A DNA stretch of 64,000 nucleotides from assembly GCA_022577435.1 (NCBI GenBank), contig JAKOON010000119.1, positions 46,001-110,000 of the forward strand, given 5' to 3'. Both the position numbers and the translations under genes were made by a program. Below the pieces are notes generated by a model. It saw only the letters and a program-made list of their open reading frames with translations. It was not told the DNA's origin and made no database searches. Source of the stretch: Embiotoca jacksoni (taxonomy: Eukaryota; Chordata; Actinopteri; Embiotocidae). Of this stretch, positions 39,701 to 45,390 are shown piece after piece. How positions within the stretch are numbered: the stretch's first letter is position 1; each line of letters begins with the position of its first letter.

Positions 39701-42039
39701 CTACCCTCCTCTATCACCTGTAATACTACCCCCCTCTATCACCTGTAATACTAACCTCCCCTATCACCTGTAATACTAACCCCCCCCCCTCTATCACCTG
39801 TAATACTACCCTCCTCTATCACCTGTAATACTACCCCTCCTCTATCACCTGCAATACTAACCCCCCCCCCCCTCTATCACCTGTAATACTACCCTCCTCT
39901 ATCACCTGTAATACTACCCCCCCTCTATCACCTGTAATACTAACCTCCCCTATCACCTGTAATACTAACACCCCCACCCTCTATCACCTGTAATACTACC
40001 CTCCTCTATCACCTGTAATACTACCCCCCCTCTATCACCTGTAATACTAACCTCCCCTATCACCTGTAATACTAACCCCCCCTCCTCTATCACCTGTAAT
40101 ACTACCCTCCTCTATCACCTGTAATACTACCCCCCCTCTATCACCTGTAATACTAACCTCCCCTATCACCTGTAATACTAACACCCCCACCCTCTATCAC
40201 CTGTAATACTACCCTCCTCTATCACCTGTAATACTACCCCCCCCTCTATCACCTGTAATACTAACCTCCCCTATCACCTGTAATACTAACCCCCCCCCCC
40301 TCTATCACCTGTAATACTACCCTCCTCTATCACCTGTAATACTACCCTCCTCTATCACCTGTAATACTACCCCCCCTCTATCACCTGTAATACTAACCTC
40401 CCCTATCACCTGTAATACTAACCCCCCCCCCCCCTCTATCACCTGTAATACTACCCTCCTCTATCACCTGTAATACTAACACCCCCACCCTCTATCACCT
40501 GTAATACTACCCCCCTCTATCACCTGTAATACTACCCTCCTCTATCACCTGTAATACTACCCCCCTCTATCACCTGTAATACTACCCTCCCCTATCACCT
40601 GTAATACTACCCCCCTCTATCACCTGTAATACTACCCCCCTCTATCACCTGTAATACTACCCTCCTCTATCACCTGTAATACTACCCCCCCTCTATCACC
40701 TGTAATACTAACCTCCCCTATCACCTGTAATACTAACCCCCCCCCCTCTATCACCTGTAATACTACCCTCCTCTATCACCTGTAATACTACCACCCTCTA
40801 TCACCTGTAATACTACCCTCCTCTATCACCTGTAATACTACCCCCCTCTATCACCTGTAATACTAACACCCCCACCCTCTATCACCTGTAATACTAACCT
40901 CCTCTATCACCTGTAATACTAACACCCCCACCCTCTATCACCTGTAATACTACCACCCTCTATCACCTGTAATACTACCCCCCTCTATCACCTGTAATAC
41001 TACCCTCCTCTATCACCTGTAATACTACCCCCCCTCTATCACCTGTAATACTAACCTCCCCTATCACCTGTAATACTAACCCCCCCCCCTCTATCACCTG
41101 TAATACTACCCTCCCCTATCACCTGTAATACTACCACCCTCTATCACCTGTAATACTACCCCCCTCTATCACCTGTAATACTACCCTCCTCTATCACCTG
41201 TAATACTAACCTCCCCTATCACCTGTAATACTAACACCCCCACCCTCTATCACCTGTAATACTACCACCCTCTATCACCTGTAATACTACCCTCCTCTAT
41301 CACCTGTAATACTACCCCCCTCTATCACCTGTAATACTAACACCCCCACCCCCTATCACCTGTAATACTAACCCCCTCCCCCCTCTGCTCTCTGTCTCCC
41401 CCACAGATATTAGTTTACCCAAATCTGCAACAATATGCTACACAGCAGCGCTGCTCAAAGCCCGGGCGGTGTCGGACAAGTGAGTACCTCCTTCCATCAG
41501 ATCATTCAGGGATCAGAACCTGCTGCTGGTTCACAGGTCAAACTGTACAAAACATCAGAAACAATATGACATGAATATGAGCTGTTCATTATGATTATGA
41601 GAGGTAATACTGAGGGATGCAGCAGCAGCAGCTCGGGGTGTTTTTGTCTCACTCCAGTTCTCCACTCACATCTCTGAGTGTAGAATATAAAACAGATAAT
41701 ATACTCATCTATACACAAGATGAAACCACCCACTGTTTGTATTTATCGTTTCTAATTTAAATCAGTTCTTGGACAGCACTCCTGAACAGATCCAGAGCAC
41801 TCCATAATTTACACTTTAACAATCAAATGTAAATAATACACCTTGAAAAACCATCGAGAGTTCTGTTGTTTCCTGGTTCTGGTCCTCACATGTACACCTA
41901 TCCTCAAACAACCCTTGCTTTTACCTGTCAGGGTTTATTTACCTGTTTACCTGATTTATATGATGCTGCAGTCAGTGACAGTCAGTGACAGGTGGGCAGT
42001 TACAAAGTCATATCAGTCACGTGTGCGTGTACCTGTGTG

Positions 42040-42083
<44 letters not shown>

Positions 42084-42239
42084 ACAGATTCTCTCCAGAA
42101 GCAGCATCCAGAAGAGGTCTGAGTACAGCAGAGATGAACGCAGTAGAAGCCATCCACAGAGCGGTGGAGTTCAACCCACACGTACCCAAAGTGAGGACAC
42201 ACACGCACACGCACACACACACTCACAGACACACACACA

Positions 42240-42302
<63 letters not shown>

Positions 42303-43593
42303 TGGACATGCGCCACCTGGGTGGTATGTCTATGATCAGTATATTAAGACCTGCCCAGTTAGATAATATCCCTCCATTTCAACTCAAGTAAATCTTATTG
42401 AAAACAACTTATTTTATTCTTTTCATTTTCAGTATTGTTTGGCCTCCTACCTGTCATACCTCATACTTACATACTAACACTGTATACTTACGTACTAACA
42501 CTGTATACTTACATATTAACACTGTGTACTTACATACTAACCCTGTATACTTACATACTAACACTATGTACTTGCATAGTAACACTACTTACATAGTAAC
42601 GCTGTGTATTTACATACTAACACTGTATACTTACATACTAACACTATATACTTACATACTAACACTGTACTTACATAGTAAGGCTGTGAACTTAGTAACG
42701 CTGTGTACTTAAATACTAACACTGTATACTTTCATACTAACACTGTACGTATACTTACATACTAACGCTGTGTACTTACATACTAACACTGTATACTTAC
42801 ATACTAACACTGTACTTGCATAGTAACACTACTTACATAGTAACGCTGTGTACTTACATACTAACACTGTATACTTACATACTAACACTGTGTACTTACA
42901 TACTAACACTGTATACTTACATACTAACACTGTACTTGCATAGTAACACTACTTACATAGTAACGCTGTGTACTTACATACTAACACTGTATACTTACAT
43001 ACTAACACTGTGTACTTACATACTAACACTATGTACTTGCATAGTAACGCTGTCTATTTACATACTAACGGTATACGTATACTTACATACTAACACTGTG
43101 TACTTATAGTTACATACTAACACTGTGTACTTAAATACTAACACTATACTTTCATACAAACACTGTATATGTATACTTACATACTAACAATGTGTACTTA
43201 TAGTTACATACTAACACTGTACTTACATAGTAACAAGTTATACTTACATTCTAACACTGTATACTTACATACTAACACTGCATACTTACATACCAACACT
43301 CGATACGCACATACTAACACTATACTTACATACTAACACTGTATATTTACATACTTCAGCTACATCTGATTTCCCTTTAATATCACATTCCTGTTGGTGT
43401 GCTTCATCACCTGTCTTCGTTCCACCTCCTCTTCCTCAGTACCTGCTGGAGATGAAGAGTCTGATTCTTCCTCCAGAACACATCCTGAAAAGAGGCGATA
43501 GTGAGGCCATCGCCTACGCCTTCTTCCACCTGCAGCACTGGAAACGGGTGGAAGGGGCGCTCAACCTGCTGCACTGCACCTGGGAGGGCAGTG

Positions 43594-43658
<65 letters not shown>

Positions 43659-43842
43659 GTTATTCTGAGGTCATCAGTGTGTGTGGAGCCCTTTATAACG
43701 CCAGTGCTCCTTGTGCGTGTTGTTGTGTGTGTGCAGCATTCAGAATGATCCCGTATCCTCTGGAGAAGGGTCACCTCTTCTACCCCTACCCCATCTGCAC
43801 AGAGACAGCCGACAGGGAGCTGCTACCCAGTAAGACACGCTC

Positions 43843-43896
<54 letters not shown>

Positions 43897-43951
43897 TGTC
43901 CAACAGACCTCCAACAGACCTCCTGAAACATGTGCCTGTTTCCTGTTACAC

Positions 43952-44015
<64 letters not shown>

Positions 44016-45048
44016 ATGAGTCTGCGGTGAGTTGAGAGGATTTTGATGAAACGTTGTGCTGCCAGCTGACATTGTGTTGTTTGTTTTTGTGTGTGTGTGT
44101 CTGGAAGCAGTGTTTCACGAGGTGTCGGTTTACCCGAAGAAGGAGCTGCCCTTCTTCATCCTCTTCACCGCCGGGCTCTGCTCCTTCACCGCCATGTTGG
44201 CTTTGCTCACACACCAGTTCCCCGAACTCATGGGAGTGTTCGCTAAAGCTGTGAGTATATGGTGACCTTTGACCTTTGTTCCAGCAGGAAACTTTCCGCT
44301 TTGACTTTGATTGATGACTGTGTGGAAGGGTCTGGGGATGAAGTTCAAGATCAGCATCAGCCAACACTGAGCACTGATCTGAAGTCTGTTCTCTCTGATC
44401 AGCTGATGAGGAGGAAGTCAGGATCTCCTTATGTAAAGTAACGCTTCAGTTTGTGCTTTAAATCAGGCTGTGAATGAACAAACAAATGAACAAAGGAACT
44501 TACCAACCAACGAAACAACAAACCAAACAACGAACCAACTTACCAACGAACCACTGAATGAACCAACGAACCGACGGATGAACCAACCAACCAACCAACC
44601 ACCCAACCAACCAACGAAACCAACCGATGAACCGACGAACCAACGGACCGACAGATCAACCAACCAACCAACCAACCAACGAACTGACGAACCAACAAAC
44701 CAACAAACCAACAAACCAACCAATGAACCGACCGACGGACGGACTGACGGATGGACCAATGGATGAACCGACGAACCAACCGACAAACGAACCAACAAAC
44801 GAACCAATGAACAAACCAATGAATCAAACCAACATATTGGTCCTCAGGTGGCACAAACAGGAAGTAAACAGGAAATTGGTGGTGGAGGTGTGCAGCCCTG
44901 CTTCTTGGCTTACAGGATTTTGTGTGATTGTTCTCCATCTCTGTCTTTGTAGTTCCTCAGCACGCTGTTTGCTCCTCTGAACTTCATCATGGAAAAGGTG
45001 GAGAGCATCCTACCGTCCAGCCTCTGGCACCAACTCACCCGCATCTGA
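10533..45048 (+). CDS. st7: st7, suppressor of tumorigenicity 7 protein (14 coding exons in window; first exon missing to the left)
   Basis: Fourteen exons join in frame through GT–AG introns: 10533-10615, 11896-12055, 28524-28578, 29440-29555, 29719-29794, 35807-35961, 36091-36188, 36930-37044, 41407-41479, 42088-42190, 43440-43590, 43737-43829, 44111-44250, 44953-45048. They encode 503 complete residues that I recognise along their whole length as vertebrate ST7, a multi-pass membrane protein of poorly defined biochemical function linked to growth suppression and extracellular-matrix regulation. Recognisable stretches include MFLNTLTPKFYVALTGTSS, YNRYTWVTGREPLTYYDMNL, CATAYILLAEEEATT and ILPSSLWHQLTRI at the end. 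Hydrophobic segments lie in the first exon (FYVALTGTSSLISGLILI) and near the C-terminus (FFILFTAGLCSFTAMLALL). Vertebrate ST7 has about 50 more N-terminal residues, so one coding exon lies upstream. The paralogue st7l is less likely: the low-complexity SSSPSSSSTSNGDAD loop and the DHLRPADAIMQKAW stretch fit ST7, and the neighbour is wnt2. Confidence 0.95.
10679..10839 (+). repeat. two copies of a common teleost dispersed repeat end
   Basis: The motif GTAAG(T)CGCTTTGGATAAAAGCGTC followed by agctaaatg..aatgtaat occurs at 10679–10728 and again at 10794–10839. I know this tail from many fish introns, where it forms the end of short interspersed elements. The two copies here lie 115 bp apart in the same orientation. 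Confidence 0.7.
10896..10972. repeat. (CA)n with CTCG interruptions
   Basis: CA tract broken by ctctcgc(g/a) spacers. Confidence 0.9.
11043..11402. repeat. minisatellite, unit about GACCTCACATGACCTCAGACCATCTCA
   Basis: About 12 copies of a 27–30-bp compound unit made of gacctcacat, gacctcagac and catctcagac/t. Confidence 0.9.
11588..11718. repeat. AT-rich (TATAATAT)n tract
   Basis: Nearly pure A/T with tataat repeats. Confidence 0.85.
11723..11895 (+). repeat. (CTGT/CTCT)n tract forming the polypyrimidine tract of an st7 acceptor
   Basis: About 170 bp of ctgt and ctct units with no AG until the splice-site cag at 11893–11895. Confidence 0.85.
11896..12055 (+). CDS. st7: st7 coding exon
   Basis: It begins IFEWWYFRKYGTSFIEQVSV and ends in a Ser/Asn/Asp-rich loop (SSSPSSSSTSNGDADTNRQS). 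It carries one leftover base into the next exon. The 3' splice site directly abuts a 170-bp (CTGT/CTCT)n tract. The following intron is 16.5 kb because it holds the nested retroelements. Confidence 0.95.
12056..12516. other. st7 intron sequence left of the retroelement nest
   Basis: Unique sequence plus a four-copy 30-bp repeat (about 12353–12470, unit with ctgctgcagtcaca.ggaacc). The last five bases, GTGGT (12512–12516), are the target duplication of the LTR element. Confidence 0.7.
12353..12470. repeat. 30-bp tandem repeat, about four copies
   Basis: Unit built on ggttctgctgcagtcacac followed by ggaacctctct. The copies differ by single bases. Confidence 0.88.
12517..12844 (-). repeat. Gmr1-like element, 3' LTR
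   Basis: 328 bp and near-identical to 28020–28347. It contains a short (AC)n and a cttataaag TATA-like motif. A G-rich purine stretch on the minus strand just inside it (12845–12862) suits a polypurine tract. Confidence 0.9.
12923..13923 (-). pseudogene. Gmr1-like RT (C-terminal part) and RNase H
   Basis: From 13923 downward, the minus strand encodes YPMLRVDELLDRLGTARFFT, the palm with YLDDVIIH, then, in a shifted frame, the thumb (RFLGLAGYYRRFIPDF) and RNase H (QTDASNRGLGAVL, YSTVEKECLAI, LCSDHAPLQWL). At least one frameshift lies near 13500. A TGA ends RNase H right after KDTNARITR (about 12988), where related elements continue. The YLDD box is the RT catalytic motif. Confidence 0.9.
13929..14374 (-). 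repeat. BEL/Pao element, 3' LTR
   Basis: 446 bp. It matches the other LTR except for scattered changes and about 15 extra bases (aataggggcttcgct) near its TG end. Confidence 0.92.
14560..15770 (-). pseudogene. BEL/Pao integrase
   Basis: The frame from 15770 to 14760 shows the zinc-binding region (HIHTQIGHSGRNH, CVFCRR), the catalytic core (GMNYFGPFE, TIRSDQGTNVVG, GAHHGGAWERLIKSL with the catalytic Glu) and the start of the C-terminal domain (DLFWRRWVREYLPIMQQ). A TGA at about 14760 interrupts it. In-frame similarity (KWNRVKRNFLPGDLVVI) continues to about 14560. Confidence 0.9.
15792..16995 (-). pseudogene. BEL/Pao RT thumb and RNase H region, fragmented
   Basis: Three overlapping frames cover it: 16995–16750 (SSVYDPLGLAAPFVLKAKQI, typical Pao), 16704–16411 (HHFCDAIEHGFGTASYLR, TIPRLELTAA, the RNase H start) and 16487–15792 (FWTDSQSVLKYIGN, KRNPADDASRG). 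Each junction needs a frame change. Confidence 0.88.
17078..18611 (-). pseudogene. BEL/Pao protease and reverse transcriptase
   Basis: One 500-residue frame (18635–17133) holds an aspartic-protease-like site with DPGST where DSGS/DTGS is expected. It then runs through the RT fingers (VFDCTSSYKGTSLNNQLLQG) and palm (IIADIEGMFHQVRV) to the catalytic NIYVDDCLKSL. Its first residues, upstream of about 18611, come from the inserted LINE. RT continues in another frame below 17133. Confidence 0.9.
18764..21901 (+). pseudogene. L2-like LINE endonuclease–reverse transcriptase ORF, frameshifted
   Basis: The apurinic endonuclease-like part shows NVRSLANKTDELGAL, FTETWLHS, VTGDFNQ and LGRSDHNLV in three different frames (18764–19980). 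After a 25-bp internal repeat comes the RT: GPDGISPVVLK, YRPVALTSHVMKVLERLV, FFDFSSAFNTI, GAPQGTVLSPFLFTLYT and the catalytic FSDDSAVVG (20501–21232). The C-terminal part is 21240–21901. At least four frame breaks or stops make it inactive. Confidence 0.9.
20076..20270 (+). repeat. 25-bp tandem repeat inside the LINE ORF
   Basis: About eight copies of a 25-bp unit containing ggaacaaccagggggaacct. Because 25 is not a multiple of three, each unit is read in a different frame. The unit is stop-free in all three forward frames. Confidence 0.92.
21925..22004. repeat. AT-rich (TATA)n tract in LINE 3' region
   Basis: tatatagatatatac followed by a (TA)n run. The flanking gttgactgtgtttcttggtttgt is itself duplicated on both sides (21904 and 22008). 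Confidence 0.85.
22299..23777 (-). pseudogene. BEL/Pao gag, main part
   Basis: The 23091–22299 frame encodes a retrotransposon Gag with RGYAEAQRLLKIHFGDRMKI (DUF1759-type) and a CCHC knuckle-like stretch (CFGCLTKGHMRKTC, CQHCQ). Upstream, 23546–23307 and neighbouring frames give the linker. Frame changes separate the pieces. It is cut on one side by the LINE and on the other by the solo LTR. Confidence 0.85.
23778..24395 (-). mobile_element. solo LTR (618 bp) inserted in BEL/Pao gag
   Basis: It begins TGTTATGAGG and ends CTCCTGACA (+ strand), giving TG...CA ends in either orientation. It is flanked by the exact 5-bp duplication GTATC (23773–23777, 24396–24400). It has no coding capacity. The orientation (TGTCAGGAG... 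on the minus strand) is chosen because an AATAAAGACTGTATT polyadenylation-type motif then falls near the 3' end. The element family was not identified. Confidence 0.8.
24396..24580 (-). pseudogene. BEL/Pao gag, N-terminal part
   Basis: The minus-strand frame from about 24564 encodes MVEESVNMENELKTLSASCR, RKMNELKSLLADGGNIERVL and SGMKQFKMIL. It is interrupted by the solo LTR and resumes below 23778 with ILNEFKEAHAAVQKLLPAEI. Confidence 0.75.
24956..25389 (-). repeat. BEL/Pao element, 5' LTR
   Basis: 434 bp and about 95% identical by eye to 13929–14374. Coding on the minus strand starts inside it. Confidence 0.92.
25395..25700 (-). pseudogene. Gmr1-like RT, N-terminal part
   Basis: The minus strand encodes QKQFADVFSLLPGRTNLIVH, RPYRLPEHKRKMVQRELAAM and VIEESNSAWCSPIVLVVKKD. 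It stops at the BEL/Pao insertion point just after CVDYHRVNDV. The rest of this RT lies on the other side of the insertion, at 13923 and below. Confidence 0.9.
25725..26142 (-). pseudogene. Gmr1-like integrase C-terminal (chromo/SH3-like) region
   Basis: The minus-strand frame 26048–25725 contains LLAKWQGPFVVTRRVGDVDY and RGGATQLYHLNLLKAW, the C-terminal part of this integrase family. It is out of frame with the catalytic core upstream. It sits between integrase and RT. Confidence 0.85.
26143..27999 (-). pseudogene. Gmr1-like Gag fused to integrase core
   Basis: Starting at METGGQQ (27999), the minus strand encodes a Gag-like domain (FLEMFEATAGACAWPAVEWA, LPPGARHIYRDVKRAIM, a SCAN-like fold). 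After RVITPPRFPDSSG it jumps to integrase: the zinc region (HYNQMAGHMGYDKTLDRLMA, CASCPECQ), then the core GMDLIGPFHRST, LTDQGTQF and YHPQTDGLLEHLNKTL. The CCHC knuckle and protease that normally lie between are absent, so the single open frame reflects a deletion. Catalytic D,D,E positions look present. Confidence 0.88.
28001..28018 (-). other. candidate primer-binding site of the Gmr1-like element
   Basis: Directly inside the 5' LTR, after one base, the minus strand reads TGGTGCCCAATGTAAGGG. Starting with TGG is typical of a tRNA-primed site. The tRNA was not identified. Confidence 0.55.
28020..28347 (-). repeat. Gmr1-like element, 5' LTR
   Basis: 328 bp, paired with 12517–12844. Its outer end is followed by the GTGGT duplication. 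Confidence 0.9.
28367..28466 (+). repeat. (TCTTC)n microsatellite upstream of an st7 acceptor
   Basis: About 20 units of tcttc, then CT-rich sequence to the acceptor at 28523. No AG occurs between the repeat and the splice site. Confidence 0.93.
28524..28578 (+). CDS. st7: st7 coding exon (55 bp)
   Basis: This small exon encodes CKVWRNPLNLFRGAEYNR, with split codons at both ends. The acceptor ctcctgcag follows a (TCTTC)n microsatellite and the donor is gtgagt. It lies only 176 bp from the end of the Gmr1-like element. Confidence 0.94.
28630..29062. repeat. minisatellite, unit about TGTTCTC(T)CA
   Basis: Degenerate 8–12-bp units (atgttctc, atgttctctc) fill most of the intron between the 28578 and 29440 exon boundaries. 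Confidence 0.88.
29440..29555 (+). CDS. st7: st7 coding exon
   Basis: It encodes YTWVTGREPLTYYDMNLSAQ followed by DHQTFFTCDSDHLRPADA. The acceptor is ggtgttcag, preceded by TG repeats, and the donor is gtaagg. The sequence is nearly invariant among vertebrate ST7 proteins. Confidence 0.95.
29644..29710 (+). repeat. (TG)n tract next to an st7 acceptor
   Basis: About 27 TG units, then tttgtttgtgtgtgcttgtcag. Confidence 0.93.
29719..29794 (+). CDS. st7: st7 coding exon
   Basis: It encodes MQKAWRERNPQARISAAHEA and then LELE. The acceptor cttgtcag lies just downstream of a (TG)n tract and the donor is gtgagt. Mammalian ST7 has an optional 23-residue exon after this point. I found no equivalent in the following 6-kb intron, so the short form (LELE-D-CATAYILL) is predicted. 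Confidence 0.94.
29984..31190 (-). mobile_element. Tc1-type transposon with CACTTTATTAGGTACACC termini (inactive)
   Basis: 1207 bp. The left end, 29984, begins cactccccggccactttatt; the right end closes with ggtgtacctaataaagtggc and ctgtgagta. The terminal repeats are complementary and the element is flanked by TA on both sides. I recognise it as a widespread vertebrate Tc1-family element. It sits in an AT-rich (ATAATATA)n tract, a natural TA target. It is unrelated in sequence to copies A and B of the other Tc1 family here. Confidence 0.88.
30211..30600 (-). pseudogene. Tc1-type transposase fragment
   Basis: The minus-strand frame shows VRVWHQRHESVDPSCLVSAV followed by a GGGGG-rich stretch and AYLSIAADRVRPFMSSVDRL. 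This matches the middle of the transposase encoded by this element type. The catalytic region downstream and the DNA-binding part upstream are out of frame. Confidence 0.75.
31193..31655. other. unique st7 intron sequence
   Basis: AT-rich, no gene recognised. Confidence 0.5.
31660..35472. repeat. minisatellite, unit about TGTTCTACG / TGTTATAGA, 3.8 kb
   Basis: About 400 degenerate 9-bp units (tgttctacg, tgttctaca, tgttataga, with ggtctacg variants). Because the unit is 9 bp, a frame stays open for hundreds of codons (VLRVIDVLRVL, CSTCYRCSTC), which is an artefact. It fills the 29795–35806 intron together with the Tc1-type element. Confidence 0.93.
35807..35961 (+). CDS. st7: st7 coding exon
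   Basis: It encodes CATAYILLAEEEATTIMEAE, then RLFKQALKAGEGCYRRSQQL and QHHSTQYEAQH. The region is helical and reminiscent of TPR-like repeats. The acceptor ctatag follows about 120 bp of CT-rich, AG-free sequence. The donor is gtgagt. Confidence 0.95.
36008..36050 (+). repeat. (TG)n microsatellite in short st7 intron
   Basis: About 21 TG units in the 129-bp intron 35962–36090. A shorter gtgtgtgtgt precedes the acceptor. Confidence 0.93.
36091..36188 (+). CDS. st7: st7 coding exon
   Basis: It encodes RDTNVLVYIKRRLAMCSRKL and GRTREAVKMMRD. The acceptor is gtccctccag with (TG)n upstream. The donor gtaggt is followed immediately by (CA)n. Confidence 0.95.
36196..36795. repeat. compound (CA)n/(CACT)n repeat, 0.6 kb
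   Basis: It begins seven bases after the donor at 36189. Blocks of (ac)n alternate with (actc)n, and one about 220-bp block is repeated (36195–36460 resembles 36458–36690). Confidence 0.93.
36930..37044 (+). CDS. st7: st7 coding exon
   Basis: It encodes LMKEFPLLSMFNIHENLLES, LLELQNYADVQAVLAKYD and one base of the next codon. The acceptor is gttttccag. The donor gtgaga is followed by a short CA-rich stretch. Confidence 0.95.
37275..37400. repeat. 2.5 copies of a ~50-bp repeat
   Basis: Units carry atccctgtagtactgattct and cctacaggggtcagtac with substitutions. Confidence 0.7.
37928..41395 (+). repeat. minisatellite, unit about CTATCACCTGTAATACTACCCTC, 3.5 kb
   Basis: About 140 units of 22–28 bp, each with tatcacctgtaatacta followed by acc/cc and a C/T run. 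A longer variant has taacacccccaccctc. No AG dinucleotide was seen in the array. Many units contain TACTAAC. It ends 11 bp before the acceptor of the 41407 exon. Confidence 0.93.
41407..41479 (+). CDS. st7: st7 coding exon
   Basis: It encodes ISLPKSATICYTAALLKARA and VSDK. The acceptor ctcccccacag is the first AG after 3.5 kb of AG-free minisatellite. The donor is gtgagt. Confidence 0.95.
41480..42087. other. st7 intron with (GT)n acceptor
   Basis: Unique sequence, then (GT)n at about 42037–42080 abutting cccacag. No gene recognised. Confidence 0.7.
42088..42190 (+). CDS. st7: st7 coding exon
   Basis: It encodes FSPEAASRRGLSTAEMNAVE and AIHRAVEFNPHVPK. The acceptor is only (GT)n followed by cccacag. 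The donor gtgagg runs directly into (CA)n. Confidence 0.95.
42197..42299 (+). repeat. (CA)n repeat at st7 donor
   Basis: It starts six bases after the exon end and contains cgcaca and tcacag interruptions. Confidence 0.93.
42470..43345. repeat. minisatellite, unit TACATACTAACACTGTATACT (about 21 bp)
   Basis: About 40 units of 14–21 bp (acttacatactaacactgta, acttgcatagtaacac). One block (42780–42900) is repeated almost exactly at 42900–43020. Confidence 0.92.
43440..43590 (+). CDS. st7: st7 coding exon
   Basis: It encodes YLLEMKSLILPPEHILKRGD, SEAIAYAFFHLQHWKRVEGA and LNLLHCTWEG. The acceptor cttcctcag is a normal pyrimidine tract. The donor gtgagt is followed within a few bases by about 30 CA units. 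Confidence 0.95.
43597..43656 (+). repeat. (AC)n at the 5' end of a 146-bp st7 intron
   Basis: About 30 AC units starting just after gtgagt. The same intron ends in a GT-rich acceptor. Confidence 0.94.
43737..43829 (+). CDS. st7: st7 coding exon
   Basis: It encodes FRMIPYPLEKGHLFYPYPIC and TETADRELLP. The acceptor is a GT-repeat (gtgtgtgtgcag) with almost no pyrimidine tract. The donor gtaaga is followed by (CA)n. The codon split to the next exon reads Met, where I recall Ser in mammals. Confidence 0.95.
43848..43893 (+). repeat. (AC)n near the 5' end of the 281-bp st7 intron
   Basis: About 23 AC units within 20 bp of the donor, facing the (GT)n at 43955–44013 in the same intron. Confidence 0.94.
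43955..44013 (+). repeat. (GT)n in the same 281-bp st7 intron
   Basis: About 29 GT units, complementary to the (AC)n upstream. A second gtgtgtgtgt lies just before the acceptor. Confidence 0.94.
44111..44250 (+). CDS. st7: st7 coding exon
   Basis: It encodes FHEVSVYPKKELPFFILFTA and GLCSFTAMLALLTHQFPELM, ending in GVFAKA. This is the C-terminal membrane segment. The acceptor is tgtctggaagcag behind a GT-rich tract and the donor is gtgagt. Reading through the donor would add VSIW and stop. Confidence 0.95.
44475..44830. repeat. (AACCAACG/AACCAACA)n repeat
   Basis: Tetranucleotide-based array (aacc, aacg, aaca, gaccgac) filling the last st7 intron. Threonine/asparagine-rich open frames over it are artefacts. 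Confidence 0.92.
44953..45048 (+). CDS. st7: st7 last coding exon
   Basis: It encodes FLSTLFAPLNFIMEKVESIL and PSSLWHQLTRI, then TGA. This is the ...LTRI terminus of one vertebrate ST7 isoform. I did not find the alternative mammalian terminal exon in the downstream 1 kb. Confidence 0.95.
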   Translation, partial: FLSTLFAPLNFIMEKVESILPSSLWHQLTRI

Positions 45049-45390
45049 CCCGACTGGCCGGACCAGAATCAGAACCAGCACCGACAGCAGATCTCCATCG
45101 GACAGGAACAGCTGAACTGAAACCCAGAACGCTGCATCGGACAAGACTGACACACCTTTGTGCCAAGATTACAGAGTTCAAATCAAACTAAGGTGGGAGG
45201 AGACGGGAAGAGGCGGGAGGAAGCGTAGACTTCACAGTTGGTTTGAGACTTTATTTGATATGTTTGCATTTTTGGGGTTTTCAATCATTTAAAGCATTTT
45301 TTTTTTGTTGTACAAAAACAGGTGATCAGTTTCCATCATTAAAAAAGTGAAAAGGAAAAAAATACAATAAAGGACTTTTTGTGTTTTGCT
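45049..45390 (+). other. st7: st7 3' untranslated region (approximate end)
   Basis: About 320 bp of unique, stop-rich sequence follows the TGA. A canonical AATAAA at 45366–45371 is the best polyadenylation signal seen. The exact cleavage site is not visible from sequence. Confidence 0.6.
45366..45371 (+). promoter_or_regulatory. AATAAA polyadenylation signal of st7
   Basis: Canonical hexamer 318 bp after the st7 stop codon, followed by a T/G-rich stretch (ggactttttgtgttttgc) that suits a downstream element. Confidence 0.6.

Noticed and set aside
3171..43345. CRISPR-like regular repeats
   Set aside because: All arrays are contiguous tandem repeats without unique spacers, in a vertebrate genome.
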